Part shown: positions 1 through 7,949 of the stretch, in pieces
Layout: each line of letters starts with the position of its first letter
Position numbering within the stretch: position 1 is the first letter of the stretch
Origin: Thiohalocapsa halophila
GTDB taxonomy: Bacteria > Pseudomonadota > Gammaproteobacteria > Chromatiales > Chromatiaceae
DNA: 36,950 nucleotides
Direction of reading: 5' to 3'
NCBI RefSeq assembly: GCF_016583825.1
Contig: NZ_NRRV01000057.1
Location: 1 to 36,950 of the forward strand
Made by a program: the position numbers and the translations under genes
The notes under the pieces: generated by a model
Seen by the model: only the letters and a program-made list of their open reading frames with translations
Databases searched by the model: none
What the model was told of the DNA's origin: nothing

Positions 1-185
1 CGGTGGAGGGTCACGAGCACGGCTTATGCTCTGCCGGCAGCACTGCGAAGCCAATCGTGATCAATTGGCGTTCACAAAGCGAGTCTTGCCCTGGACAAAC
101 CCGCATAGGCTGCCGACCCGTCAGTCCGCTTGACGCACCGGCGACCGGCGCTGACGATCTCCCCTCCTCTTTCGGAACATCTGCC

Positions 186-422
186 ATGCGCCGACCCGAG
201 ACCTTCGCACCCAAGACCCGTGGCAGGCGGGCAGCCGCCCTGGCCCTGTTGTCGTTGAGCGACGATTTGGCCATTGCCGCCGTCACCCACGGACGCTGGG
301 CTGCGGGTCGTGCCGTGGTCCTCGGACCGAAGGGGATTCTGCTGGGCTGTGCGCTCGGCATCGCCACCGGGCTCGGCTGGGCAGCCGTGGCGCGCCTGCG
401 CAGCCCTGGCCGGCGCGGTTGA
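186..422 (+). CDS. Possible small single-pass membrane protein (78 aa)
   Basis: Function unknown. The frame starts at the ATG at 186 and encodes a basic N-terminus (MRRPETFAPKTRGRR), a mildly hydrophobic Ala/Leu stretch, and a glycine-rich putative transmembrane segment near residues 46-68 (core GILLGCALGIATGLG), then a basic tail. This layout resembles the other two small glycine-rich membrane proteins of the window (20650-20844 and 21115-21309). No Shine-Dalgarno sequence is visible upstream of the ATG. It converges on the P-type ATPase gene. It could be a chance ORF in GC-rich DNA, so this is a weak call. Confidence 0.3.
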   Translation: MRRPETFAPKTRGRRAAALALLSLSDDLAIAAVTHGRWAAGRAVVLGPKGILLGCALGIATGLGWAAVARLRSPGRRG

Positions 423-428
423 GATCTT

Positions 429-456
429 GGCCAGTCCCGCGGCAGTGCCGCCATAG
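429..456. repeat. 28-bp near-copy of the ATPase 3' end
   Basis: The segment matches 694-721 at 25 of 28 positions by my count. At 694-721 the minus strand encodes the YGGTAAGL motif in the last membrane segment of the ATPase. Here the minus strand also reads AYGGTAAGLAK. It may be the scar of a second ATPase-like gene or of a local duplication; the flanks align poorly. Confidence 0.5.
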
Positions 457-555
457 GCAACTGCTCGCGCGGGACAATCCCGATGACACCACGGACGGCT
501 GATCGTCCAACGCCACTCATGATCGGTCGCTGGCCCGTCGTGGGCAGCAGCGCGG

Positions 556-2781
556 TCACCCGCGCCTCGTCGGGGAAGGCGCTGCGCCGGAAGTCGCATG
601 ACCGACGCGCTTGCCGGCCCCGACACGCTCGCCGCCATCGCCCACCGCCGGCGCCGCCGCCGGCGGCTGCCGCACCAACGGCAGGATGCTGTTGACCAGT
701 CCCGCGGCGGTGCCGCCGTAGAACATTGCCATGCTGACGCCGAGCGGGATGTGCAGCAGATAGATGGCGGCAATGTTGGCGACACCCGGCGCGATGCTGA
801 CCAGCAGGTTGCGGCGCATGGTGCGCTCGAAGTCGTGCGCCAGCTCGAACAGTGGCCGCATGGAGGCGAGGCTGCCGTCCATGAAGATGACCTGCGCCGT
901 ATCCGTCGCTGCGGTGGAGGCGCCCTTGAGCGAGATGGACACCTGCGCTGACTTGAGCGCCACCGCGTCGTTGATGCCGTCGCCGACGAAGCAGACGCAG
1001 CGCCCCGCCTCGCGCAGCCGGCGCACATGCTCGGCCTTGTCCTGCGGCAGGGTGCCGGCAAAATAGCGGTCGACGCCGAGCCGGGCGGCGACCTGGCGGG
1101 TCGGCGCCTCGCCGTCGCCGGAGATGATGCAGGTCTCGATGCCGCGGACGTGCAGCCAGGCCACCAGCGCCCGGGCCTCCGGCCGGATGCTGGGCGCAAG
1201 CGCCAGGATGCCGGCGACGGCGTCGTCGATGCCGACGTAGACCAGCGCATGGCCGGTGTCGCGGGCCTGCTCGGCGATGGCCTCGGCGATGGCCGCGGCG
1301 CCCGCCGGCAGCCCCAGCCCTTCACGCTGCATGAACCGCACGCTGCCGACACGCACGGTCCGGCCCGTCACCTGCACGCGGATGCCGAAGCTGACGGCAT
1401 AGCGGCTGTCCTCCGGCACCTCGGGGGTGAGGCCGAGCGCCGCAGCCTTGTCCCGAATCGCCCGCGCCACCGGATGCGTCTGGCGGTGCTCGGCGCTGGC
1501 GGCGAGCCGAAGCAGCTCGGCCTCGTCGCGGTCGCCGAGCAGATGTACGCGGACGACCTCCGGCTGCTCGGCGGTGAGGGTGCCGGTCTTGTCGAAGACG
1601 ACGGTGTCCACGTCGCGCAGCGCGTCCAGCACGCGCCCGTCCTTGATCAGGATGCCGCGGCGGGAGAAGAGCTGGAGATAGTTCAGCACGCTGATGGGCG
1701 CCAGCGCGATCATCCGGTAGCCGAGCCCGGACCAGAGCACCCCAAGGCCGGCGACCGGCCCCAGGATCGGCATGGTCACGAGGCCCGCCGCCAGTTCCAG
1801 CGGCACCAGCCGATCGGCGATGCGCCGCCCGCGCAGCACCAGCAAATCGGTGTAGCCCTGCGTATTCTCCAGCAGCCGGCCGATGCCGGCGGCGACGGTG
1901 GCCTCGCCGGCGGTCTCCACCCGCACCGCCAGGCGCCCGGCCAGCACCAGGGTGGCCGCAAGCACGGGCTCCCCAGGGCCGCGGTCCACCGGCTGGCTCT
2001 CACCGGTGAGCAGGTGCTGATCGACGCTGGCGGCGCCCTCGGCCACGGTGCCGTCCACCGGGATGACCTCCCCGGCATGGACCACCACGAGGTCGCCGGG
2101 CTTGAGGCGCTCGAAGGCGACTTGGGTCTCCACGCCGTTGTGCGCCACCCAAACCGTCGCCGGATGGCCTGAGAAGGCGTCCGTCAGCCGCCGGTGGGAG
2201 CCCGACTCCGCGCGCAGGATCAGCTTGGAGACCAGACCGGCGCCCAGGGCGCCGATGGCCGCCGGCACCAGGTAGCCGGTGAGCAGCATGCCCACCACCA
2301 CCAGCAGCGACACCGTGTGCGCCGTGATCACCCGGCCGCGGCGCAGGTCCGCTCCAATCACGCCGAAAAGCTCCCGGGCGATCAGCAGCACGGCCGCGCT
2401 GCCGGCCAGGTAGAACAGCGGCGAGACCGGCGCCAGCAAGCCCAGGCCGATGGCGCCAGCGGCGAGGCCGGTGCTGGTGGGCCCGGTGTTGGCACGGTCG
2501 CCCGGCTCAGCGGGTCCGGCGGGGTCCAGGCCCTGCTGGAGCCGCGCGCGCTCGTCGCCCCGCAGCGCCGCGCCCAGCTCCCGCACCAGGGTCAGCGGCG
2601 CGAAGCTGCGGCGGCCGCGTCGGGACGCGAGCGTATCCTCGCCAGCACTGCGCGCAGCGATGACAAGCTGGCGTGCGCGCCGGCGCCTCGGGTTGGCTCC
2701 AAGCACGGTGCCTGTCAGCGCCCGGATGGGCCTGCCCCGGGCAACCTCGGCATCTGCGCCACGACGCTGCCGGGCGCACAC
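556..2781 (-). CDS. P1B-like metal-type P-type ATPase lacking the CPC motif
   Basis: The 741-residue protein has the full P-type ATPase catalytic set: actuator TGES at 259-262, phosphorylation DKTGT at 397-401, nucleotide-binding HP at 436-437 and hinge GDGIND at 600-605. Fold and HP motif match heavy-metal (P1B) pumps. However, the membrane metal site, normally CPC or a variant, reads API at 361-363, just before the usual GILIKDG. The last membrane pair (about 660-702) lacks the Tyr-Asn and Met/Ser-Ser residues of Cu pumps. There is no N-terminal HMA domain, only a long Arg-rich stretch. Transport of a metal is therefore doubtful and the substrate unknown. The GTG start at 2781 lies 14 bp after the GNAT stop, so the two are probably cotranscribed. 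No upstream Met gives a better start, and some of the basic N-terminus may not be translated. Confidence 0.88.
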   Translation of the reverse strand: MCARQRRGADAEVARGRPIRALTGTVLGANPRRRRARQLVIAARSAGEDTLASRRGRRSFAPLTLVRELGAALRGDERARLQQGLDPAGPAEPGDRANTGPTSTGLAAGAIGLGLLAPVSPLFYLAGSAAVLLIARELFGVIGADLRRGRVITAHTVSLLVVVGMLLTGYLVPAAIGALGAGLVSKLILRAESGSHRRLTDAFSGHPATVWVAHNGVETQVAFERLKPGDLVVVHAGEVIPVDGTVAEGAASVDQHLLTGESQPVDRGPGEPVLAATLVLAGRLAVRVETAGEATVAAGIGRLLENTQGYTDLLVLRGRRIADRLVPLELAAGLVTMPILGPVAGLGVLWSGLGYRMIALAPISVLNYLQLFSRRGILIKDGRVLDALRDVDTVVFDKTGTLTAEQPEVVRVHLLGDRDEAELLRLAASAEHRQTHPVARAIRDKAAALGLTPEVPEDSRYAVSFGIRVQVTGRTVRVGSVRFMQREGLGLPAGAAAIAEAIAEQARDTGHALVYVGIDDAVAGILALAPSIRPEARALVAWLHVRGIETCIISGDGEAPTRQVAARLGVDRYFAGTLPQDKAEHVRRLREAGRCVCFVGDGINDAVALKSAQVSISLKGASTAATDTAQVIFMDGSLASMRPLFELAHDFERTMRRNLLVSIAPGVANIAAIYLLHIPLGVSMAMFYGGTAAGLVNSILPLVRQPPAAAPAVGDGGERVGAGKRVGHATSGAAPSPTRRG

Positions 2782-2794
2782 GGCTGGGGACGGT

Positions 2795-3403
2795 TCATCG
2801 GGAGGTGCCCGACGGCGTGCGCCGAGCGGACCAGTCCGTGTGGGTCTGCTCCAGCCACAGCATGTCCGCGAGGCTGCCGCTTGGCATCGGCCAGGAGGCA
2901 GGCAAGCGCTCCCGGACGCGAAAACCGAGCCGCCGGCCCAAGTTGATCGATGGTCGGTTGGTGGTCAGGACCGCCGCCCAGAGCCGTTGCGCAGCCAGGC
3001 GCCCGAAGGCGTAGTCCACCGCCGCTGTGATCGCAGGTCGGCCGTAGCCGCGCGATCGCTGCACCGGATCAACCATCGCAACACCGATCTCGTAGGAGCC
3101 GAGCGCCGGGTTGCCGCCCTTGAACGCCACATAGCCGATGGGCCATGGCCGCGACGGCACGTGGATGCCCAGCAGAACGGGCGAGGTCGGCTTGGACTCC
3201 GGCAGCACATGGAGCGAGATAGCCTCGACGAAGGCCGCCACCTGCGCGGGGTCGTCGGCATCGAAGGGGCGGCTCCAGCACATGCTCTCCAGCAGCGCCG
3301 GATCCGTCGCCTGGCGGATGAGCTGGCGCAGGCCCACGTCGTCCAGCGGCGCCAGGGTGGGTGCTTCGGGTCCGCGATTGCGTCGATGGGGCATGGTGGT
3401 CAC
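2795..3403 (-). CDS. GNAT family N-acetyltransferase (RimJ/RimL-like)
   Basis: The 202-residue protein is predicted to transfer an acetyl group from acetyl-CoA to an amine; the substrate is not predictable. The acetyl-CoA pyrophosphate loop is visible as QRSRGYGRP at 115-123. It is followed by the helix and the C-terminal pattern with an Asn (TTNRPSINLGRRLGF, about 147-161) typical of RimJ/RimL-type enzymes, where a residue-rich loop precedes a Gly-Phe. The start could be the ATG at 3403 or the in-frame ATG at 3394. It lies 81 bp downstream of the methyltransferase gene on the same strand and directly upstream of the ATPase, so it could be the tail of the 3.5-9.4 kb operon or the head of the ATPase unit. 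The gap at 3404-3484 is a run of GGCGTCGG-like direct repeats with no terminator hairpin that I could see. Confidence 0.82.
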   Translation of the reverse strand: MTTMPHRRNRGPEAPTLAPLDDVGLRQLIRQATDPALLESMCWSRPFDADDPAQVAAFVEAISLHVLPESKPTSPVLLGIHVPSRPWPIGYVAFKGGNPALGSYEIGVAMVDPVQRSRGYGRPAITAAVDYAFGRLAAQRLWAAVLTTNRPSINLGRRLGFRVRERLPASWPMPSGSLADMLWLEQTHTDWSARRTPSGTSR

Positions 3404-3484
3404 CGGACAGCGGTCTATGCGGCGTCGGGGTCGGGATCGGCGTGGAGATCGGCGTCGGCGTCGCTCGGCGCAGTGGCCGCGGCG

Positions 3485-4825
3485 TCAGCGCATGACACGC
3501 AGCACCCCGTTCCAGGTCTTGGACGCGTTGTAGCCGAACAGGTCCTGGTACCAGGTGTCGATGCGGTACCGGGCCTCGTGCTCGATGAGCCAGGTTCGCA
3601 GGTCCGCGATCTTCCGGCGCACCTGATCGAGCACCTGCTGGTCCGGCCAGTCGCTCCAGGCGTCGATGTGGTCGATGCTGGTGTCCTCGACGATCAGGTA
3701 GTCGCCGCGGCGCAGGCCGTGCTGGTCCAGCCAGTCGAGCGCTGCCGGCAGGTCGAGGTCGTGGGCGTCTTCGAGCACCAGCCAGGGATGCGGCAGCTCG
3801 GCCAGCAGCGCCGCGGGCAACAGGTCGGCCAAGCGGTTGCAGTCGCCGGTGAGGCAGCGCACGCCGGGGTGGTTGCGCACGGCGGGGTCGACGCTGCCCG
3901 GGTCGCGCTCGATGGTGAGCACCGGCGCCCCGTCGCCTTGGCCGACCACCCCGTTCAGCGCCAACAGGTCCGCATACCAGAGCGCGGCGCCGCCGTGGGC
4001 GGTACCGAGCTCAATGACGGTACGGATCTGTTGCTCGGCCATCAGCTGCGGCAGCATGGCCAGCTCGAACGGTCCCTTGTCCATGGTCACGCCGCGCCAG
4101 CGCACATCGGCCCAGCGCTCGGTGGTGGGCCGGGCGGCGGCGGCGGGGATGTCGCTGCGCTGCTCGCGGGCCGTGATCGGCACCCAGCGGGGCGGCCCGC
4201 CGGCGGCCTGCCAGGCGATGGCGTGGATCGGCTGATCGCCGTAGACGCGGGATTCCAGCCGGTCCAGGATCTCGCCGTCCAGGCCCGCCAGGGTGGTCGT
4301 AAGCGCCGCGAGCACGGCTTCGCGGGCGGTGAGCACCAGCACCCCGCCCGGGGCCAGATGGCCGGCGAGGCAGGTCAGCTCGGCGCTCCCGCAGTGGCCG
4401 GCCGCGAAGACGCCGGTGGCGATGATGCCGGCGAAGCGCTCCTCGGCGCCGAGCACGCCGGGCTCGGCGATGGCGCCGACGCGGAGCTCGCGGTAGACGC
4501 CGCGGTCCGCGGCCAACGCCAGCATGCCGGGAGAGAGGTCCAGCGCGATCAAGTTCCGGAAGCCGGCGGCGGCGAGACCGACGCCGGCCAGGCCGGTGCC
4601 GGCGCCGGCGTCCAGCACCGGCGCGTCGCGGCTGCCCAGGAGCCGCCCGAGCAGGCCCGCGGCCCACTGCGGGATGCCGTCCCAGTCCGCGGCGACATCG
4701 CCGTCGTAGCGCGCGGCCCAGTGGTCGTAGCGCCGGGTCAGCTCGACGCGGTCCGGCGCGGCACAGATCCAGTCGAGCCAGGCCGGCGCGCCGCCGGCGC
4801 CCGACTCGGGGGTAGCGTCGCTCAT
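3485..4825 (-). CDS. Fused double methyltransferase: class I SAM domain plus CmcI-type domain
   Basis: The 446-residue protein joins two Rossmann-type methyltransferase domains. Residues about 25-215 are a class I SAM-dependent domain with motif I DAGAGTGLAG at 72-81 and the acidic ribose-binding D at 96 (IALDLSPGM). Residues about 237-446 resemble the cephalosporin hydroxylase/rhamnosyl O-methyltransferase (CmcI) family, with its own motif IELGTAHGG at 271-279, an acidic loop LTIERD at 303-308 and IVEDTSID near 378. The expected activity is O- or N-methylation of a small molecule, perhaps twice. The start ATG (4825) overlaps the stop of the DUF3326 gene as ATGA, so translation is coupled. 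An upstream in-frame extension to 5011 is only antisense-like Arg/Gly-rich sequence inside DUF3326 and was rejected. It is the last clear member of the four-gene operon. Confidence 0.85.
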   Translation of the reverse strand: MSDATPESGAGGAPAWLDWICAAPDRVELTRRYDHWAARYDGDVAADWDGIPQWAAGLLGRLLGSRDAPVLDAGAGTGLAGVGLAAAGFRNLIALDLSPGMLALAADRGVYRELRVGAIAEPGVLGAEERFAGIIATGVFAAGHCGSAELTCLAGHLAPGGVLVLTAREAVLAALTTTLAGLDGEILDRLESRVYGDQPIHAIAWQAAGGPPRWVPITAREQRSDIPAAAARPTTERWADVRWRGVTMDKGPFELAMLPQLMAEQQIRTVIELGTAHGGAALWYADLLALNGVVGQGDGAPVLTIERDPGSVDPAVRNHPGVRCLTGDCNRLADLLPAALLAELPHPWLVLEDAHDLDLPAALDWLDQHGLRRGDYLIVEDTSIDHIDAWSDWPDQQVLDQVRRKIADLRTWLIEHEARYRIDTWYQDLFGYNASKTWNGVLRVMR

Positions 4826-6240
4826 GCCGCCGCCGAGGCCCGCTCGGCCGGATTCAGCATGATCGGCTCCACACCCTGGATCGGCCGCATCAGCGCCGCC
4901 GGAGCGATGCCCTCGCGCATGGCCAGCAGCAGCCCGGCCGCCTCGGCATAGCTGGCGACGGTGTAGACGGGCCGCCCGGGCCCCAGCTGCTCCGGCGCGA
5001 GGCCAAGGCATTGCGGCGTCACCCGGCCGGTGGTGTGGTTGCCGCGTACCAGGATCACCGGAATGCGCCGGTCCAGCGCGACGAAGAACGGGATGTTGCC
5101 GACGGCGGATTCGGGCATCACCACGGCGCGCACCTGATCGGCGGTGAGCCGCTGCTCGCCGACCCGGTGCGGTGCCGTCGCCGGGATCAGCGCCGGCGAG
5201 CGCGACAGCCCGCGCACCATGGAGCAGAGAAAGGCGCTGGAGATCAGCTCGGCGCCGTCGCGCGGGTCGCCCAGAGTGCCGAAGCAGGTGTGCGCGGCCT
5301 CCAGCAGCAGCGGCGAGTGGGCCGCGGTCATGCCGAAATAGCTGGTGGCGGTGTGGGTGAGGATGGCCTCGGCGGAGCCCCAGGGGTTGGGGATGGGCTC
5401 GCCGCGGTAGTAGGCCTCGCGCACCGGCTGCGGCACGTCGATGGAGGAGACGACGCCGACGGCACGCGCGCCGCTCGCATGCGCGTGCTCAAGCGCATCA
5501 AGCAGCGCGCCCAGATCGCCGTATTCGCCGGTGGCATGGCCGTGCTCGGCATAGCGGCTCTCGGTGCGGATACGCCCGGTGAAGACCACCGGGTCCACCT
5601 CGACGCCGGCGACGGTGCGCATGGCGTTGACGGCGTTCAGCACGTTGCGTCCGAAGTCGTCCTGCACCGGCTCCTCCACCACCAGCCCGACCCGGCGCTG
5701 CGCACCGACGCCTAAGTCCAGCTGGCCCAGCATGAAGCGGCAGAGCAGGTTGCCCTCCAGGTAGCCGACGTTGTCCGCCGCGAAGTACAGGTCCGACGCC
5801 GTGACGGCGTTGGGATTGGTGATGAGATGGTCGCAGGCGGCGGCGAGCAGGTTCGTCGCCGGGGTCGCGTCGCCGGCGAAGCCGCCCACCTCGGCGCGGA
5901 TGCCGGTGGGCAGCAGGCTGACCACCACGTCCGGCGCACCACTGGGTGCATGGGCACCCGGTGCCGGCGTATCCGCGAGCAGCCCGGGCCAGGCAGGCTC
6001 ACGCCGTGTCTCCACCAGCGCGGCGTCGAAGACCAGCCGCTCGTCATCGGCATCGATGCAGATGAGCCGCACCGGCTCGGCATTGCCCAGGGCGTCCTGC
6101 AGCCTTGGCGCCAGGCCCTGCCAGGTGCGCGCGGCGGGCGGGCATGGGATCTGAACGATGCGGGTCTCGACGGCGACGGGGGCGCCCGCCGGTTGTGCGA
6201 TCGACGTGCCCGGGAGGCTGCTCGTGGCTGCGTGGCTCAT
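4822..6240 (-). CDS. DUF3326 family protein
   Basis: The 472-residue protein matches my recollection of the DUF3326 family, which has no assigned function and is best known from cyanobacteria. Visible landmarks are VVSLLPTGIRAEVGGFAGDATPAT-like sequence near residues 95-118, SDLYFAADNVGYLEG in the middle, and a C-terminal part with VVMPESAVGNIPF and ILVRGNHT. There is no signal peptide or membrane segment, so it is probably cytosolic. The ATG at 6240 is preferred because the much longer in-frame extension to 8004 is antisense to the amine oxidase. Its stop overlaps the methyltransferase start (ATGA). It lies 92 bp after the amine oxidase. Its place between a flavoenzyme and a methyltransferase suggests an enzymatic role in the same pathway (inference). 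Confidence 0.82.
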   Translation of the reverse strand: MSHAATSSLPGTSIAQPAGAPVAVETRIVQIPCPPAARTWQGLAPRLQDALGNAEPVRLICIDADDERLVFDAALVETRREPAWPGLLADTPAPGAHAPSGAPDVVVSLLPTGIRAEVGGFAGDATPATNLLAAACDHLITNPNAVTASDLYFAADNVGYLEGNLLCRFMLGQLDLGVGAQRRVGLVVEEPVQDDFGRNVLNAVNAMRTVAGVEVDPVVFTGRIRTESRYAEHGHATGEYGDLGALLDALEHAHASGARAVGVVSSIDVPQPVREAYYRGEPIPNPWGSAEAILTHTATSYFGMTAAHSPLLLEAAHTCFGTLGDPRDGAELISSAFLCSMVRGLSRSPALIPATAPHRVGEQRLTADQVRAVVMPESAVGNIPFFVALDRRIPVILVRGNHTTGRVTPQCLGLAPEQLGPGRPVYTVASYAEAAGLLLAMREGIAPAALMRPIQGVEPIMLNPAERASAAA

Positions 6241-6332
6241 GGCGGGGTCCTGCGGTTTTATGTGGCTTGCCTGTGGCTGTTCGGGGCGAATGCTGGAGGC
6301 GGATGCTGGGCTGACCTTCGGCGCGGCGGGTC

Positions 6333-7949
6333 TCAGCCCGGGCGCGCATGAGCGGGCGGCGGCGCTGCTGCAATGCCGGCGACGGCGGCGAGCGCGCTCT
6401 GCACGGCGCCCTGCAGCGCCGCATGGGCAATGGCCAGATGCTCGCCGGCGAAGAAGACCCGCGGACCGTCCTCGGGCCAGGGGCGGACCAGCTGCGGCTG
6501 GAGGTGCTCGCGCTCGCCGGGCGGGAAGAAGGCGTAGGCGCCGAAGGCGGTGCCGCTGCGCTCTGCGCCCAAGCCCGGCGTGGACGGCGCGCGATGGTCC
6601 CAGCACAGGTGCGCCAGGGCCTCGATCTCCTCGGCGATGCCGGGATGCAGCAGTTCCAGGTCCCGCAGCACGGCGGCATCGCGCTCGGCGGGGGCCAGCT
6701 CCGCAAAGGCCGCGGCGACGGACTCCCAACGGTAGCCGGCGACGAAGGCGGCGGGGGCCTCGGCGGCGGCCGGATCGCGCACACACCAGGCGGGCTCCCC
6801 GGGGCCACCGGGGCGGGCGTTGTCGGCGGGGTACCAGCATTGCTGGATGGACAGGTCCGTGCGGCTGACGCCGCCGGCGATGCCGTCGTCCACCTCCCAG
6901 CGCCGGCGCCGGGCCAGGGCCACGCTGCGTGCGGACGGGCTGTAGGGCAGCCGTGCAAGGGCCTGCGCCTGCGCCCGCGGCAGCGCCGGCGAGAAGCGCA
7001 GCGCCGTGACAGCAGGTGCCGGCGCGGCGACGATGGCGTAGTCGAAGTGCAGATCCGGCGGCGCCGTCACTGCCTCGCCGGCGATGCGCAGCAACAGGCC
7101 CTGCGGCTGCCGCTCGATGGCCACCACCGGGCAGCCGGTGAGCACCGGCCCCGCGAGCCTTGCGGCCAGCGCCCGGGGCAGCGCGTCCATGCCGCCCGCG
7201 AGGGTCTCGTAAGGCCCTGTGCCCCAGTTGAGATCGTCGATGAGCCCGGCCAGGGCCGACACCCGCCGGTAGTGGCGCATGCCGGTGGCATGGCCCACAA
7301 GGTGGCAGCTCACCGGGTCCAGCCGCCGGGCGAAGAGGTCCGGGAAGGCCAGCCGGTCCAGTGCCTGAAGCCGCTCCGGCAGCCGCGCCGCCGTGAACAT
7401 GGCATGCAGGTCGTCGGCGTCCAGATGGGCCAGGACCGCGTCGATGACCGCGTCGTAGAGCACGCCGGGGTCGCTGCCGGCGGCGGGCGGCTGATCCGCC
7501 CACAGGGCCGATGGCTCGTCCATGCGGCAGCGCACGCCGCCGATGTGATACAGACCCGCCGGGTTGTCGCTGACGTGCGGGCGCGTCTCGAGCCCAAGGG
7601 CATCGATGTAGTGCCGCACGCAGCCATGGTGGGCGCCGATGCGGGTGGCACCTAGCTCGGCGTGCCGGCCATCGTCGAAGCGATGGGTCCAGATGCGCCC
7701 GCCGAGCCGGCCGGAGGCCTCGAAGACCACGACGGCATGCCCGAGCTGTTCCAGCTCGTAGGCCGCCGTGAGCCCGGCGATGCCGCCGCCGATGATGGCG
7801 ACGTGCTTGCGCGGGCCTGGCGCGTCCTGTCCATCCAACGGGCCGGGATGGGCAAACCAGTCCACGAGCGGCGGCTGCGGGCGCCGTGCCGCCGCCGGGC
7901 TGCTGCCCCGGGGCTCGGTTTTTGTCTGGCGCGCCGGCGTGTCGGCCAT
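6333..7949 (-). CDS. FAD-dependent amine oxidase (flavin monoamine / L-amino-acid oxidase type)
   Basis: The 538-residue protein is predicted to oxidise an amine or amino acid to the imine using FAD and O2. The N-terminal dinucleotide fold shows IIGGGIAGLTAAYEL from residue 52 with the acidic end (VVFEA) of the second strand, then the family motif GRLGGRIWTHRF. The C-terminal FAD motif is FFAGEHLAIAHAALQGAV about 503-520, where amine oxidases have a GEH or GD motif. There is no clear signal peptide, only a polar 45-residue N-terminal extension. The ATG at 7949 shares one base with the stop of the upstream PLP enzyme (TGATG). A GTG at 7952 is an alternative. The gene sits between the PLP enzyme and DUF3326 in the same operon; the likely substrate is the amine made by, or handled by, its neighbours (inference). 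Confidence 0.87.
   Translation of the reverse strand: MADTPARQTKTEPRGSSPAAARRPQPPLVDWFAHPGPLDGQDAPGPRKHVAIIGGGIAGLTAAYELEQLGHAVVVFEASGRLGGRIWTHRFDDGRHAELGATRIGAHHGCVRHYIDALGLETRPHVSDNPAGLYHIGGVRCRMDEPSALWADQPPAAGSDPGVLYDAVIDAVLAHLDADDLHAMFTAARLPERLQALDRLAFPDLFARRLDPVSCHLVGHATGMRHYRRVSALAGLIDDLNWGTGPYETLAGGMDALPRALAARLAGPVLTGCPVVAIERQPQGLLLRIAGEAVTAPPDLHFDYAIVAAPAPAVTALRFSPALPRAQAQALARLPYSPSARSVALARRRRWEVDDGIAGGVSRTDLSIQQCWYPADNARPGGPGEPAWCVRDPAAAEAPAAFVAGYRWESVAAAFAELAPAERDAAVLRDLELLHPGIAEEIEALAHLCWDHRAPSTPGLGAERSGTAFGAYAFFPPGEREHLQPQLVRPWPEDGPRVFFAGEHLAIAHAALQGAVQSALAAVAGIAAAPPPAHARPG

Larger units (their letters stand above)
1..555. other. Left-edge region with no convincing large gene
   Basis: Open frames exist on both strands, but none has recognisable domains, a good ribosome binding site or a plausible composition. 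The only candidates are a small plus-strand membrane ORF at 186-422 and a 28-bp near-copy of the ATPase 3' end at 429-456, listed separately. The region lies downstream of the minus-strand ATPase gene and may hold decayed sequence. Confidence 0.5.

Noticed and set aside
72..1352. Minus-strand frame of 426 codons overlapping the ATPase 3' end
   Set aside because: Low-complexity Arg/Ser/Pro sequence in another frame of the ATPase gene; only a short YGGTAAGL echo is of interest.
3404..3484. GGCGTCGG/GGATCGGCGT direct repeats between GNAT and methyltransferase genes
   Set aside because: Imperfect low-complexity repeats without consistent spacing; no regulatory interpretation is supported.
2450..4951. 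Long plus-strand frame of over 800 codons
   Set aside because: It lies antisense to the ATPase, GNAT and methyltransferase genes, is rich in Arg, Ala, Gly and Pro, and has no domain or start signal. It is a GC-rich shadow.
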